64,000 nt of DNA, from positions 4,580,001 through 4,644,000 of the forward strand of contig CP087965.1 in the NCBI GenBank assembly GCA_024703855.1, given 5' to 3'. Origin of the DNA: Polaromonas sp. P2-4 (GTDB lineage Bacteria > Pseudomonadota > Gammaproteobacteria > Burkholderiales > Burkholderiaceae_C). A model generated the notes under the pieces. That model was not told the DNA's origin. It made no database searches and was given only the letters and a program-made list of their open reading frames with translations. Shown piece by piece: positions 1 through 10,259 of the stretch (position 1 is the first letter of the stretch; each line of letters starts with the position of its first letter). The position numbers were made by a program, and so were the translations under genes.

Positions 1-8
1 ATTCTTTC

Positions 9-1241
9 ATGAGCCCGGTAAACCATAACAGAGTGAGTATGAACACGAGTACACCTTTTCATTTCGCACAACGCGCTGCACGCATCAAACCATCGATCAT
101 TCGTGAAATATTGAATCTGGCCGACCGTCCGGGTGTTATCTCACTGGCAGGGGGCTTGCCGTCCCCCAACTCGTTTCCTGTGCAGGCCATGCGGGATGCG
201 ACCGAGCGGGTGCTGAGAGATGCACCGCAGCAGGCGCTTCAGTACGCGTCGACCGAGGGCTTTGGCCCGCTGCGCGAATGGGTGGCCGCCGATCTTGGGA
301 CACAGGGCATTCAGGTGGATGCGTCCAAAGTGTTGATCACCACGGGTTCGCAGCAAGGTCTCGACTTGGTGGGCAAGGTGCTGATTGACCCGGGCAGTCA
401 AGTCGCGGTGGAAGCGCCCACCTATGTGGGGGCCTTGCAGGCATTCAATCCTTACGAGCCCACGTACCTGAGTGTGGCGGGTGACGATGAAGGCCCGCTG
501 GTGGCCGGGCTGGAGGCAGCGCGCCATGCCCGCTTCCTGTACATGGTGCCCAATTTCCAGAACCGCGGGGGGCGCTCCATCAGCGATACGCGCCGTGACG
601 AACTGGCGGCCAGGGCGCAACAGCTCAACCTGCCGCTGGTCGAAGACAACCCCTATGGCGATTTGTGGTTTGATGAGCCGCCGCCGCGGCCCATTGCCGC
701 GCGCTGGCAAGACGGCACGGTGTATCTGGGCTCCTTTTCCAAGATACTGGCACCCGGCTTGCGGCTGGGTTATGTGGTGGCACCGACCTCGATCATGCCC
801 AAGCTGGTTCAGGCCAAGCAGGCCGCGGATCTGCACACGCCGATTTTCAATCAGCGCCTGGTGCATGAAGTCATTCGCAATGGTTTTCTTGACGAACACG
901 TGCCCACCATCCGCTCGCTGTACAAGGCGCAGCGTGACGCCATGCTTGCGGCGCTGCAGCGGCACATGCCTGCCAGTTGTCGCTGGACGGTGCCGGGCGG
1001 CGGCATGTTTTTCTGGGTAGAGCTGCCACCGGGGATTGACGCGCTGGCCATGCTGCCGCAAGCCGTTGAACAAGGCGTGGCCTATGTGCCAGGCGGCGCC
1101 TTCTTTGCCGACAATTCGATGCGCAATGTGATGCGACTGTCGTTCGTGACGGTCCCGGCCGAGCAGATTGACCAAGGCATTGCGACGCTGGCGCGTGTGT
1201 TGCGCGAGGCACAAGACCCGTCCATACGTCTCGCGGCTTGA
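9..1241 (+). CDS. PLP-dependent aminotransferase, fold type I (2-aminoadipate/MocR-like class)
   Basis: The 410-residue product reads as a cytosolic class I/II aminotransferase of the type that moves an amino group from an amino acid to a 2-oxo acid. The Schiff-base lysine is K245 in GSFSKILAPG. The substrate-pocket stretch VEDNPYGDLW lies at 211-220 and the N-terminal SLAGGLPSPNSFP at 45-57, both typical of LysN/MocR-domain aminotransferases. The usual NPTG loop reads NRGG at 185-188, which is odd. An internal ATG at 39 gives a protein starting MNTSTPFHF, where homology seems to begin, so the true start may be 39. No helix-turn-helix domain is attached. The Bug receptor gene follows 79 bp downstream. 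The substrate is not known. Confidence 0.85.
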   Translation: MSPVNHNRVSMNTSTPFHFAQRAARIKPSIIREILNLADRPGVISLAGGLPSPNSFPVQAMRDATERVLRDAPQQALQYASTEGFGPLREWVAADLGTQGIQVDASKVLITTGSQQGLDLVGKVLIDPGSQVAVEAPTYVGALQAFNPYEPTYLSVAGDDEGPLVAGLEAARHARFLYMVPNFQNRGGRSISDTRRDELAARAQQLNLPLVEDNPYGDLWFDEPPPRPIAARWQDGTVYLGSFSKILAPGLRLGYVVAPTSIMPKLVQAKQAADLHTPIFNQRLVHEVIRNGFLDEHVPTIRSLYKAQRDAMLAALQRHMPASCRWTVPGGGMFFWVELPPGIDALAMLPQAVEQGVAYVPGGAFFADNSMRNVMRLSFVTVPAEQIDQGIATLARVLREAQDPSIRLAA

Positions 1242-1320
1242 CGCAGGGTATTTGAATCGCGCCCCGGGTTGCCGGTTGCATTTCTCAGCTATTTATCAAT
1301 TATTAAAAGGAGACATCATC

Positions 1321-2288
1321 ATGAAACGTCGTCAATTTTCTGCGTTGGCCGCACTGGCCACCACTGCCCTCACAGGGGTGCACGCCTTCGCCCAGGACAA
1401 GCCGCCCATGCGGATTCTGGTGGGCTTTCCGCCAGGAGGGTCGCTGGACAAGGTGGCCCGGTTGCTGGCAGACAAGCTGCGTGTGTCGCTGAACCAGAAT
1501 GTGATCGTTGAGAACAAACCCGGCGCGGCCGGACGCATCGCGCTGAGCGAGGTCAAGCGTGCCGCACCCGACGGCAATACGGTGGTTTTGTCCCCTGGTG
1601 GTGCCCTGGTGATTCTGCCGTGGCTGTACAACAACCTCGGCTACGACCCGGTCAAGGACTTCACCCCCATCGCCCGTGCGACCACGCTGGACTTCGCCCT
1701 CACGGTCGGCCCGGGTGCGCCTGCAGGGTGATGTGAAAGCGCTGTTCGCCTGGATGAAAGCCAATCCGCAGAAAGCAACTTATGCGACCTCGGGCGCTGG
1801 CTCGGTGCCGCATTTTGCGGGGCAACTGATCGGACAGGCCATTGGCATTCCCATGATTCACGTGGCCTACCGGGGCGGAGCGCCCGCAGCGCAAGACCTG
1901 GTGAGTGGTCAGGTGCCGCTCATGATTGACAGCGCCTCGGAAACCCTGGAGTTGCACCGTGCGGGCAAGGTTCGCATTGTTGCCGTGACCGGTGGGGCGC
2001 GCTCAGTCGTGCTGCCGGATGTACCCACACTGAAAGAGTCCGGAGTCAATGTCTCTGTCGAAAATTTCTTTGGTATTTATGGCCCAGCGGGTTTGCCTGA
2101 AGGACACGATCTTGCGTCTGGACCGTGCCTTGGCCGATGCGCTGCGCACAGCGGACGTGCAGGAAAAAATCCAGAACTACGGCCTGACCGCAAGCTACGC
2201 CGGGCCCGATGTGCTGGCAGCTACTCAGGCGATGCATTACAAGCGTTGGGAGGCACCCATCAAGGCCTCGGGGTTCGTCGTGGAATAA
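1321..2288 (+). CDS. Bug/TctC-family tripartite tricarboxylate transporter solute receptor, interrupted by two frameshifts
   Basis: The gene encodes a periplasmic receptor of the Bug family, which binds small carboxylates for TctAB-type transporters or acts as a sensor. ATG 1321 follows an AGGAGA ribosome site at about 1307-1312 and opens a Sec signal peptide (MKRRQFSALAALATTALTG). Family blocks seen include RILVGFPPGGSLDKVARLLA, VENKPGAAG and HVAYRGGAPAAQDLVSGQV. The reading frame moves by one base near 1729 (after TVGPGAPAG) and again near 2100 (after GPAGLPE), ending at the TAA at 2286-2288. Spliced length is about 320 residues, normal for the family. Homology continues across both breaks, so either base errors or very recent mutation are possible. 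Confidence 0.8.
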
Positions 2289-2365
2289 AAACAACTTGGG
2301 AACGTGCTGCTCTTTTGCCGGAGGCAGCGCAATCTCCCAATTAGCGGACTTGCCGCTATGCGCGT

Positions 2366-3237
2366 TCAGTGCGGTGTTTTTTGGCGGCTGCTTTGGGCCC
2401 GCGCGGCCGTCTTTTGCGGACGCTTTGTTGGTGACTTTTTGAGCTTGGTCTGGCTGACGTTGAAGGGTTCTCTCAACGTTCCCAGCCGGGTCGTGATTTT
2501 CAGGGTGGCGGCCTGCAGGTGCGGGTACAGGCGAGCAATCGCTTCCTCGGTCGACAAGGCAGAGGAAAACCAGGTCAGGCCCAGCGATGCCACCACGTGA
2601 CCATCCTCATAAATAGGCAGCGCCAATGTGTTGGAGGCGGAACTTGCCACCGGGCTGCGCAGCGCGTAACCGCGTTCGTGCGTTTCTTCCAGCATCGCCA
2701 TCACGGCAGGCAAGTCATGAGCCATCTGGTCATCAGCCTCATGCGAATGTGCCAAAAGTTTCAAGATGACCTTTTGCTCATCCGGTGGGCAAAAGCCAGG
2801 TAAGCCCGCCCCAGCGCCCGGCTGACCAGGGAAAGCCGCATGTTGATGCTTGAGTGCAGCAGCGATAACGGGGATTGGGGAATCGTGCTGTAACGCACGA
2901 CCACGGCATCGGTGTCAAAAACAGCGACCGCTACCGGCCATTTGAATTTGGCGGTGAGCGCATCTGCCACGGGCGCCGCCGCCTCGATGATGCGCGGCTC
3001 GCTGTGATAGCCGCACGACAGCGTATGGACGGCGGAGGTCAGGTAATAGGCCCCATGCTGCGGCGCGTGATTCACCAGACCCTTGGCGACCAGGGTCTGC
3101 AGCAGCCGCACCAGCGAGGGCTTGGGCAGACCGGTCTGCTTGTGCAACTGGTCCAGGGTCGAGATCGGCTGCCGGTTCAGGCTCTGCAGCAGCTCGATGG
3201 CACGCTCGACAGCCCTGACCGGAGGGAAGGATGCCAT
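2366..3237 (-). CDS. IclR-family transcriptional regulator, one frameshift
   Basis: The N-terminal half (from ATG at 3237) carries a winged helix-turn-helix, with RAVERAIELLQSLNR followed by TGLPKPSLVRLLQTLVAKGL. The C-terminal effector-binding half lies in another frame ending at 2366 and holds the IclR motif ERGYALRSP and ALPIYEDGHVVASLGLTW. The frame changes near 2765-2780. The C terminus ends in a Lys/Arg-rich tail of about 25 residues. The gene starts 21 bp downstream of the gcvP stop on the same strand and converges with the Bug receptor gene. Its target is unknown; IclR proteins often control neighbouring catabolic genes, so the Bug/aminotransferase pair is a candidate. Confidence 0.8.
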
Positions 3238-3258
3238 GGCCGGTTCGCCCGCTCCGCG

Positions 3259-6199
3259 TCAGGCGTAGTCGCTGACCGGCACGCAGCTGCAAGACAGGTT
3301 GCGGTCGCCGTAGACGTTGTCGACACGGGCCCACGGGCGGCCAGTATTTGGCGTGCTGGGTCTTGCTGAGTATGGCTGCGCCCACATCGCGTGTGTAGGC
3401 ATGGTTCCACTCGCCCTTGAGCAGGCTTAACGCCGTGTGCGGCGCGGCCTTCAGCGGGTTGTCGTCCTGCGGCCACTCGCCCTTTTCGATGCGACGGATT
3501 TCCTCGCGAATCGCGATCATCGCGTCGATGAAGCGGTCTAGCTCGTCCAGCGTTTCGCTCTCGGTGGGCTCCACCATCAGCGTGCCCGCGACCGGGAAGC
3601 TCAGCGTGGGCGCGTGGAAGCCGTAGTCGATCAGCCGCTTGGCCACGTCTTCGGCCGTCACGCCGCTGGTTTCTTTCAGCGGGCGCAGGTCCAGAATGCA
3701 CTCATGGGCGACATGGCCGTTTTCACTGGCGTACAGCGTTGGGTAGTGGTCTTTAAGCCGCGAACTGATGTAGTTGGCGCTCAAAATCGCGACCTCGGTG
3801 GCCTGTTTCAGGCCTTCAGGGCCCATCATGCGGCAGTACATCCAACTGATCGGCAGCACGGCCGCATTGCCCAAGGGGGCTGCTGAAATGGCCCCCACGC
3901 TTTTCACTTCGTGTAATACGCTGCCGCTTGACCCAAAGTCTTTGCCACCTCCTGGGTAGCCTGCCGTGGCATGACCGGGCAGGTAAGGCACCAGGTCGGC
4001 CACCACGCAAACCGGGCCGACACCGGGCCCACCACCGCCGTGCGGAATGCAAAAGGTTTTGTGCAGATTCAGGTGGCTGACATCGCCGCCGAATTCACCG
4101 GGGGCGGCCACACCGACCAGCGCGTTCATGTTGGCGCCGTCGACATAGACGCGACCGCCGTGCGAATGCACCAGCTGGCAGAGCTCTTGCACATGCGTTT
4201 CAAATACACCATGCGTGCTGGGGTAGGTGATCATCATGCAGGCGAGCTGCGAGCTGTATTTCTCACATTTCGCCTTGAGGTCATCCATGTCCACATTGCC
4301 CTGCGCGTCGCAGGCGGTGACGACGACCGTCATGCCCACCATCTGGGCGCTGGCCGGGTTGGTGCCGTGGGCCGACGAAGGAATCAGGCAGATGTTGCGG
4401 TGACCCTGGCCATGCGCTTCGAGGTAGGCCTTGATGATCAGCAGGCCGGCGTATTCGCCCTGTGAGCCGGCATTGGGCTGCAGGCTGATGCCGGCATAAC
4501 CCGTGGCCTGGCACAGCCAGTCGCGCAACTGCTTGTCGAGTTCGGCATAACCCTGCAGCTGGTCATGCGGCGCAAACGGGTGGATGTTGGCAAACTCGGG
4601 CCAGGTGATGGGAATCATCTCGCTGGTGGCGTTGAGTTTCATGGTGCAACTGCCCAGCGGAATCATGCTGCGGTCCAGTGCCAGATCCTTGTCGCCAAGC
4701 ATGCGGATATAGCGCAGCATGCCGGTTTCGGAATGGTGGGTGTTGAACACCGGATGCGTCAGAAATTCGCTGGTGCGGCGCAAGTCAGCCGGAATCAGCG
4801 ATTCGATGCCTTTTTCAAAGCTGCTGACCACGGGCAGGGTTTGGCCGGGCTGGGCAAAGAAAGACCAGAGCAGTTCGATGTCGCTGCGGCGGGTTGTCTC
4901 ATCCAGCGACACGCCCAGGTGGTTTTTTAAGCGAAATCGCAGGTTGGCCCCCGACTGGCGGGCGCGGTCAGCTATTAAATTGGTAGCGTCTCCGGTCTTG
5001 ACCGTGACGGAATCAAAGGCGCCCGTGTTGGTTATTTCATAGCCCAACTCATGCAGGCCGCGCACAAAGATGGCGGTGTAAGCGGCCACGCGCTCGGCAA
5101 TGCGCTTGAGGCCTTGTGGGCCGTGGTACACCGCATACATGCTGGCAATCACGGCAGGCAGCACCTGGGCGGTACAGATGTTGGACGTGGCTTTTTCGCG
5201 GCGAATGTGCTGCTCGCGCGTTTGCAGCGCCAGGCGGTAAGTCGGATTGCCGTGGCTGTCCACACTCACGCCCACCAGACGGCCGGGCAGGGAGCGCTTG
5301 AACTCATCACGGCAAGCGAGGTAAGCGGCATGGGGGCCGCCATTGCCCATGGGCATGCCAAAGCGCTGCGTGGTGCCCAGCACAATGTCGGCGTCCCACT
5401 CGCCCGGCGGCGCGAGCAGGGTCAGCGCCAGCAGATCGGCGGCAACGCATAGGGCTGCGCCATCCGCATGGGCCTGGCCGGCCAGGGGCCGCAGGTCATG
5501 AATGCTGCCGGTGGTGGCCGGGTACTGGGCCAGCACGCCGAAATAACCACCTTCGGCCATGAGCTGCGGCAGGGTAGCGGCTGCGGTGCTGACCTTGACT
5601 TCAATGCCCAGCGGTTTGGCGCGCGTCTGGATGACTTCAATCGTCTGCGGGTGGCAGTCGCCCGCCACGATGAAGACATTGCTTTTGCTTTTGACGCTGC
5701 GCCTGGCCAGGGTCATCGCTTCGGCGGCGGCCGTGGCTTCGTCAAGCATCGACGCGTTGGCAATCGCCATGCCGGTCAGGTCGCAGACCATGGTCTGGAA
5801 GTTGATCAGCGCTTCCAAGCGGCCTTGTGAAATCTCGGCCTGGTAGGGCGTGTAGGCGGTGTACCAGGCGGGGTTTTCAAGGATGTTGCGCAAAATCACG
5901 CCCGGCGTGTAGGTGCCGTAATAGCCCTGGCCGATGAAGTTTTTGAACACCTGGTTCTTGGCTGCAATCGCCTTGAGCTGCTTGAGCGCGGCCGCTTCCG
6001 TCACGGGTGCCGGAATCGCCATGGTGCTGGTGCGCGCGATCGATGCCGGCACGATGCCGTCGATCAGTTCCCGGCGCGAGCTGGAACCCACCACGCCGAG
6101 CATGAGGACTTCGTCCTGCTCGTCAATGCCTATATGGCGCGCAATGAATTCGGAAGGGTTTTCAAGCTCGCCCAGCGGCTTGGCGGATTGCATCAGCAT
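3259..6199 (-). CDS. gcvP: Glycine dehydrogenase (decarboxylating), P protein of the glycine cleavage system, one frameshift near the C terminus
   Basis: GcvP decarboxylates glycine with PLP and passes the aminomethyl group to the lipoyl arm of GcvH. The single-chain protein would be 979 residues. The PLP lysine is K714 in SHLNLHKTFCIPHGGGG; both halves of the fused dimer-like fold are present. One extra G in the run near 3331 shifts the frame after KYWPPVG. Correcting it restores ARVDNVYGDRNL and the typical end VSDYA with TGA at 3259-3261. Without the correction the frame runs on to 2915 across the IclR gene. Residues 405-410 (ATNLIA) are encoded by a copy of the 17-bp palindromic repeat, including the rare codons TTA and ATA. 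Third gene of gcvTHP. Confidence 0.95.
4971..4987. repeat. 17-bp palindromic repeat, copy 1, inside gcvP
   Basis: Reads GCTATTAAATTGGTAGC on the plus strand. It matches the consensus of the seven other copies in the window and is the only one inside a coding region, where it encodes ATNLIA in GcvP. Confidence 0.7.
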
Positions 6200-6222
6200 G
6201 GATAAATCTCGTGATCTCGTGT

Positions 6223-6594
6223 TTAGACAGTAGCGGAAAAGGTGGTGTAGCTGGTTTCGTCCATCAAGGCATCCAGCTGGGAGGCATCGGACAGCTTGAC
6301 CTTGAAGAACCAGCCGGCGCCCAGCGGGTCGCTGTTGGCCAAGGAAGGGTCGTCCTTCAGGGCTTCGTTGATTTCGGTGATCTCCCCGCTAACCGGCATG
6401 TAAACGTCGGCTGCGGCTTTGACGGACTCGACTACGCCGGCAGTTGCTTTTTGTGCCAAAACGGTGCCGACGGCGGGCAGGTCCACAAACACCACATCGC
6501 CCAGCGCGTCTTGCGCATGCACGGTGATGCCAACGGTGGCGGTGTCACCTTCAATCTTGAGCCACTCGTGGTCTTCGGTGTATTTGACAGTCAT
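6223..6594 (-). CDS. gcvH: Glycine cleavage system H protein
   Basis: GcvH is the small soluble carrier that shuttles the aminomethyl intermediate between GcvP, GcvT and lipoamide dehydrogenase on a swinging lipoyl arm. The 123-residue length is normal. ATG at 6594 gives MTVKYTEDHEWLKIEG, the standard N terminus; a longer open frame to 6747 has no homology. The lipoylation lysine is in VESVKAAADVYMPVSGE. The C terminus GWFFKVKLSDASQLDALMD is typical. The gene is intact, unlike both neighbours in the operon. It lies 49 bp after gcvT and 23 bp before gcvP. Confidence 0.97.
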   Translation of the reverse strand: MTVKYTEDHEWLKIEGDTATVGITVHAQDALGDVVFVDLPAVGTVLAQKATAGVVESVKAAADVYMPVSGEITEINEALKDDPSLANSDPLGAGWFFKVKLSDASQLDALMDETSYTTFSATV

Positions 6595-6643
6595 GGGGTT
6601 CTCCAGGGGTTGGGTTAAGGGTAATAAAAGCTTGAACGTGGAC

Positions 6644-7793
6644 TCAGCCACGGAAGTAGCGGTTAGGCACAAACGGCATGGCCGACACCGCCATGGGCAC
6701 CGGTTTGCCACGCACCATGGCGTGCACCCGCGTGCCGATCGCAGCAAACGCCGGGCTCACATAGCCCATAGCGACGGGCTGGTTGATGCTGGGGCCGAGC
6801 AGGCCGCTGGTGACTTCGCCAATGGGCGTGCCATCCACACTTTGCAGTTCCGTGTGGTCGCGCACGGGAATGCGTTCTAGTGCCACCAGGCCCACGCGTT
6901 TTCTCGTGAGGGTAGCGGCGGGGTCGGCCAACTGCGCAAGAATTTTGTCGGCACCTGGAAAACCGCCGGCGCGCGCCTGCCGGTGCGGCGTACCTTCTGA
7001 ATCGCCCAGTTCAGGCTGGCTTCCACCGGTGTGGTGCTCGTGTCGATGTCGTTGCCGTAGAGGCACAAACCGGCTTCGAGCCGCAGCGAGTTCGCGCGCC
7101 CAGGCCGACGGGCTTGACTTCGGGTTGCGCCAGTAGCGCACGGGCCAGGGTTTGCGCCTGCGACTCGTGCACCGAGATTTCGAAACCGTCTTCACCGGTG
7201 TAACCGCTGCGGGTCAGAAAACAGTCGCAGCCCGCTACCGTGAAACGGCCACCAGTCATGAACACCAGTTTTTCAACACCGGGTGCCAGACGCTGCAAGG
7301 CCGTGACAGCAAGCGGTCCTTGCAAAGCCATGAGCGCCATCTCGGGCATGGGAATCACTTGGCAGCGGGTACCGATTTTTTGCTGGATGTGTGCAATATC
7401 GCCCACCTTGCAGGCACCGTTCACGATGATGAACAGATCGCCGCCGTTAGCGCTGTCGGTCATGTTGCGGTTGAAAAACATCAGGTCATCAATGATGCCG
7501 CCTTCGTCATTGAGCAGCAGGCCGTAGCGCTGCTTGCCTGCAGGCAAGTCAATCACATCAACCGGAATCAGGCTTTCCAGTGCGGCCGCAGCATCTGGCC
7601 CGACCAGGCGCAACTGGCCCATGTGGGACACGTCGAACAGCCCAGCGGCCTGGCGCGTGTGGAGGTGCTCGGCCATCAGGCCTTGAGGGTATTGCACCGG
7701 CATGGAATAGCCCGCAAACGGGACCATGCGCGCACCAAGTTCCACGTGCAAATCATGCAGCGGTGTTTTGAGAAGAATTTCGGGGTTGGACAC
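6644..7793 (-). CDS. gcvT: Aminomethyltransferase, T protein of the glycine cleavage system, two frameshifts
   Basis: GcvT releases ammonia from aminomethyl-GcvH and transfers the one-carbon unit to tetrahydrofolate. The N-terminal part reads LLKTPLHDLHVELGARMVPF, AGYSMPVQY and DVSHMGQLRLVG, followed by RYGLLLNDEGGIIDDLM and SGYTGEDGFEIS. The frame shifts near 7100 (after VGLGAR) and near 6958; downstream frames give EAGLCLYGNDIDTSTTPVEA and KRVGLVALERIPVRD, ending PNRYFRG. The start is taken as GTG at 7793 because GGAGAA lies about 7 bases upstream and the product then begins VSNPEILLKTPL; ATG at 7838 would sit directly against the riboswitch. DmdA (a GcvT homologue) is unlikely, given gcvH and gcvP next door. 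Confidence 0.93.
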
Positions 7794-7845
7794 AGAGCGT
7801 TCTCCGGGGGGCAAACATACAACATGGCCAAAAGCCATGGGCTGC

Positions 7846-8062
7846 CCCTGCTGTCCACTTTACCTGAGAGATTCACCTGGCGATGCAGGTTTGCTCCTTC
7901 GGTGGGCCACTTTGAAAATAGCCTCTCTCCAGTAGGGAACGTCTTCCAGCATAAGGTGCTGGAGGACGGTTGCCAGTCCTTTTGCCTGAGCGTTCAATGC
8001 ACCATTGAGGGTGCCACATGCGCCTTCGGCGGTTTTCGCTAAGGAAAACTCTCTCCTGACCC
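7846..8062 (-). promoter_or_regulatory. Tandem glycine riboswitch controlling gcvTHP
   Basis: On the minus strand two glycine aptamers are seen in series. The first opens with GTCAGGAGAGAG (8048-8059), then CCGCCGAAGGCGCA and CGCTCAGGCAAAAGGACTG. The second opens with GGAGAGAGGC (7922-7931), then CACCGAAGGAGCAAACC and CTCTCAGGTAAA, ending in GGACAG near 7851. These are the hallmark conserved cores of the family. The element lies directly upstream of gcvT, where glycine binding normally turns expression on. It starts 25 bp after the stop of the upstream hypothetical gene. Confidence 0.96.
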
Positions 8063-8087
8063 CGGCAAGTGTAACGCCAAGCGGCTG

Positions 8088-8690
8088 TCAGGCCGCCGTC
8101 TCTGCGGGTGAATTGGCGGGTGAGTTAGCCGGCAGCAGCATGGCAATTCGCTCGCTGATGGAGTCTGCGCGCTCGTGACCCACGATTTTCTCAATTTCTT
8201 CCAGCATCTGGCGTGACGCGGCGAGCATGGTCTCGCGGTCCTTGGCGTTTCGCAATGCTTCATGAAAGCCCTCGGCCATTTCGGGGTTGCGCCGGGCAAA
8301 CATGCGTTCGCAGATGTCGAACAGAAACATGCGCGTGGTGGCGAGCGAACGTTTGCCCTCAAACTGGTCAGCGGCAACCTGGATAGCCTGCGTGGTATCG
8401 GGGCTGGAAAAGTTTTGATGCTGTTCGGCGCTTGTAGCCGTGACCGCTGGCCTTGGGGCGGGCGCGGCCAGCGGCGTTGGGGCAGGCTTTTTAGCAGAAC
8501 GCGTTTCAAGAAAGCCCTCGTGCAACAAGCGCAGGGCAACTGCTTCGCCGTTGCCATCAAACAGCGGCCGGAAATCCCGCATGGACTTGCGGCCGTCAGC
8601 CAGCAGCAACAAGCTGCGCTCACGCTGGCCGAGCGTGCGTACGCCGGGCTTTAGCTCAGCGCGGGCCCGTTCGGTTTTGTGAAGCTGCAT
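8088..8690 (-). CDS. Hypothetical protein, 200 residues
   Basis: An intact soluble reading frame starting MQLHKTERARAELKPG at ATG 8690. The N-terminal region (about 1-65) reads RTLGQRERSLLLLADGRKSMRDFRPLF and LLHEGFLETR, resembling a small winged-helix-like module found in uncharacterised betaproteobacterial proteins. A Pro/Ala-rich linker follows at about 66-85, then a mostly helical C-terminal part with RMFLFDICERMFARRNP. The C terminus has a short repeat, PANSPANSPAE. There is no signal peptide or membrane segment. It lies upstream of the riboswitch on the same strand but is separated from gcvT by it. I do not recognise a function. Confidence 0.65.
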   Translation of the reverse strand: MQLHKTERARAELKPGVRTLGQRERSLLLLADGRKSMRDFRPLFDGNGEAVALRLLHEGFLETRSAKKPAPTPLAAPAPRPAVTATSAEQHQNFSSPDTTQAIQVAADQFEGKRSLATTRMFLFDICERMFARRNPEMAEGFHEALRNAKDRETMLAASRQMLEEIEKIVGHERADSISERIAMLLPANSPANSPAETAA

Positions 8691-8780
8691 GATGGGGTCT
8701 CATAAGGCGATGAAACCTTTAGCATCAGCCCTTTTGATGACAGCAGCGTGAATTTGTGTGAATTTGTTAGCAAGTCACAT

Positions 8781-9187
8781 TCACTTGAAACCCAGCACAT
8801 GAGGCAGCCAGGTGCTCAGGGCCGGCAAGAAGGTCAGCAGCACCAGGACAGCACCATGCGCCCACAGAAAGGGCAGCAGCTCCCGCACCAGCGGGCCCAT
8901 GGGCACGCGCAAGCCCTTATTGCAATGGCCAACAATTAGCGGGGCAGCGCATCTTGAAGGTTCTCTACGGCAATATGAATATGGCCACCGTAGCGCAATA
9001 CCGGCCCGGCACCCAGAAACGTCAGTCAGATCATCATGTGGCGCGAGACTTCTTCGGCCCATTCAATCGACTGGTTGGTCAGGTAGCGCAAAGCCACGTT
9101 GACAAAGATGATGACGGCCATGGCCGCCAGTAACAGGATCAGCGCCCAGCGGTTGGCACCGAGGAAATAGCGTTCGAAGGTCTTCAC
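8781..9187 (-). pseudogene. Relic of TRAP transporter membrane subunits: dctQ 5' end joined to dctM 3' end
   Basis: From GTG 9187 the translation is that of a small TRAP permease (DctQ): FERYFLGANRWALILLLAAM, FVNVALRYLTNQ, EWAEEVSRHMMI. An in-frame TGA at 9026-9028 stands where the family has Trp (HMMIWLTFLG); reading on gives LTFLGAGPVLRYGGH and ENLQDALP, then TAA at 8936-8938. In another frame the sequence then reads RVPMGPLVRELLPFL and LTFLPALSTWLPHVLGFK with TGA at 8781-8783, the C-terminal end of a large TRAP permease (DctM). The rest of dctQ and nearly all of dctM are missing, so no membrane channel can be made from this locus. Confidence 0.8.
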
Positions 9188-9292
9188 TGTGGTTCTTTAT
9201 TGTTTTTGGCCACAGTGAGGAGTGCTGCCGCTGGGTTTTCCCCAAAAAATGCCGCCCGGCAACTAGCACGGGCGGCTCCTGTCTTGGGCTGC

Positions 9293-10259
9293 TTAACGGA
9301 TGTCCTGGATTTTCTTGATGTTGTCAGCGCCGAATTCCTTGGCGTAGCTCACGTAGGCCGGCTTGAGTGCTTCGCGGAAAGCGTTGCCGTCCACCGTTTT
9401 GGTGACTTTCATGCCGTCTTTTTCCAGCTGGGCGATGCCGCTGTTTTCGTCGTCGTTGACTTTTTACGCTGAGCCGCACCTGCCTTCCTGGCCGCTTCGA
9501 CGAACACTTTTTATCAGCGTCAGACAGCTTGCCCCAGGTCTTGGGTGACAGCAGCAGCAAGGCGGGCGAATACACATGGCCGGTCAGCGACAGGTGTTTT
9601 TGCACCTGCGAAAACTTGGAGGACAGAATTACGGGAATCGGATTTTCCTGGCCGTCTACGGTGCCTTGCTGCACGCGCCGAACAGTTCAGGAAAGGCCAT
9701 GGGGGTGGGCAAAATGCCGAAGGTTCTGTAGCCATCCATGTGCACCTTGTTTTCCATGGTGCGCATTTTCAGGCCTACGGCATCGGCGGGTTTGACAATG
9801 TCGCGCTTGCTGTTGGTCATGTGGCGAAAGCCGTTTTCCGTCCAGCCCAGCGCGATGATGCCTTTGCTGGGGAACTTGCCCAGGATGTCCTGGCCGATGG
9901 GGCCGTCCATCACTTTGCGCGCGTGGTCGTAGTCGCGGAACAGGAAGGGGATGTCAACAATCTTGACTTCGGGCACAAAGTTGCCGACAGGGCCGGTCGA
10001 GGTGTTGACCAGGTCCTGCGTGCCGAGCTGAACAGCTTCAATTTGCTCGCGTTCACCGCCCAGCGCAGAACTGGGGAATTGCTGGCACTTGTAGCGGTTT
10101 TGGGTGTTTTTTTCGACTTCATCGCAAAACACCGTGGAGCCCACCCCGTAGTGGGATTCCTTGTTGGTGGCGTAGCCAATTTTTAGAATGGTTTGTGCCT
10201 GCGCGGCAACAAACCCCGTTGCCAGGGCCATGCCGATGAGCAGTTTCTGAAAGCTTCAT
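9293..10259 (-). pseudogene. TRAP transporter solute-binding protein DctP, several frameshifts
   Basis: This would be the periplasmic receptor of the TRAP transporter whose membrane genes are the relic just downstream. The start ATG is at 10259 (MKLS...KLLIGMALATGFVAAQAQ, a signal peptide broken by one extra base near 10247). The middle frame reads TILKIGYATNKESHYGVGS, YKCQQFPSSALGG, FRHMTNSKRDI and MRTMENKVHMD. Another shift comes near 9675 (ELFGA to LQQGTVDGQENP) and two losses of one A occur near 9508 and 9465; the last frame ends FGADNIKKIQDIR at TAA 9293-9295. At least four indels, an early one in the signal peptide, and missing partner genes argue that it is inactive, unless the indels are errors. 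Confidence 0.75.

Noticed and set aside
2915..6199. A 1094-residue open frame joining gcvP to antisense-free sequence of the IclR gene
   Set aside because: The last 120 residues have no homology; one extra G at about 3331 shifts the frame past the true gcvP stop at 3259-3261.
8754..8770. GAATTTGTGTGAATTTGTTAG direct repeat near the dctM relic
   Set aside because: Too short and only two units; no sign of function.
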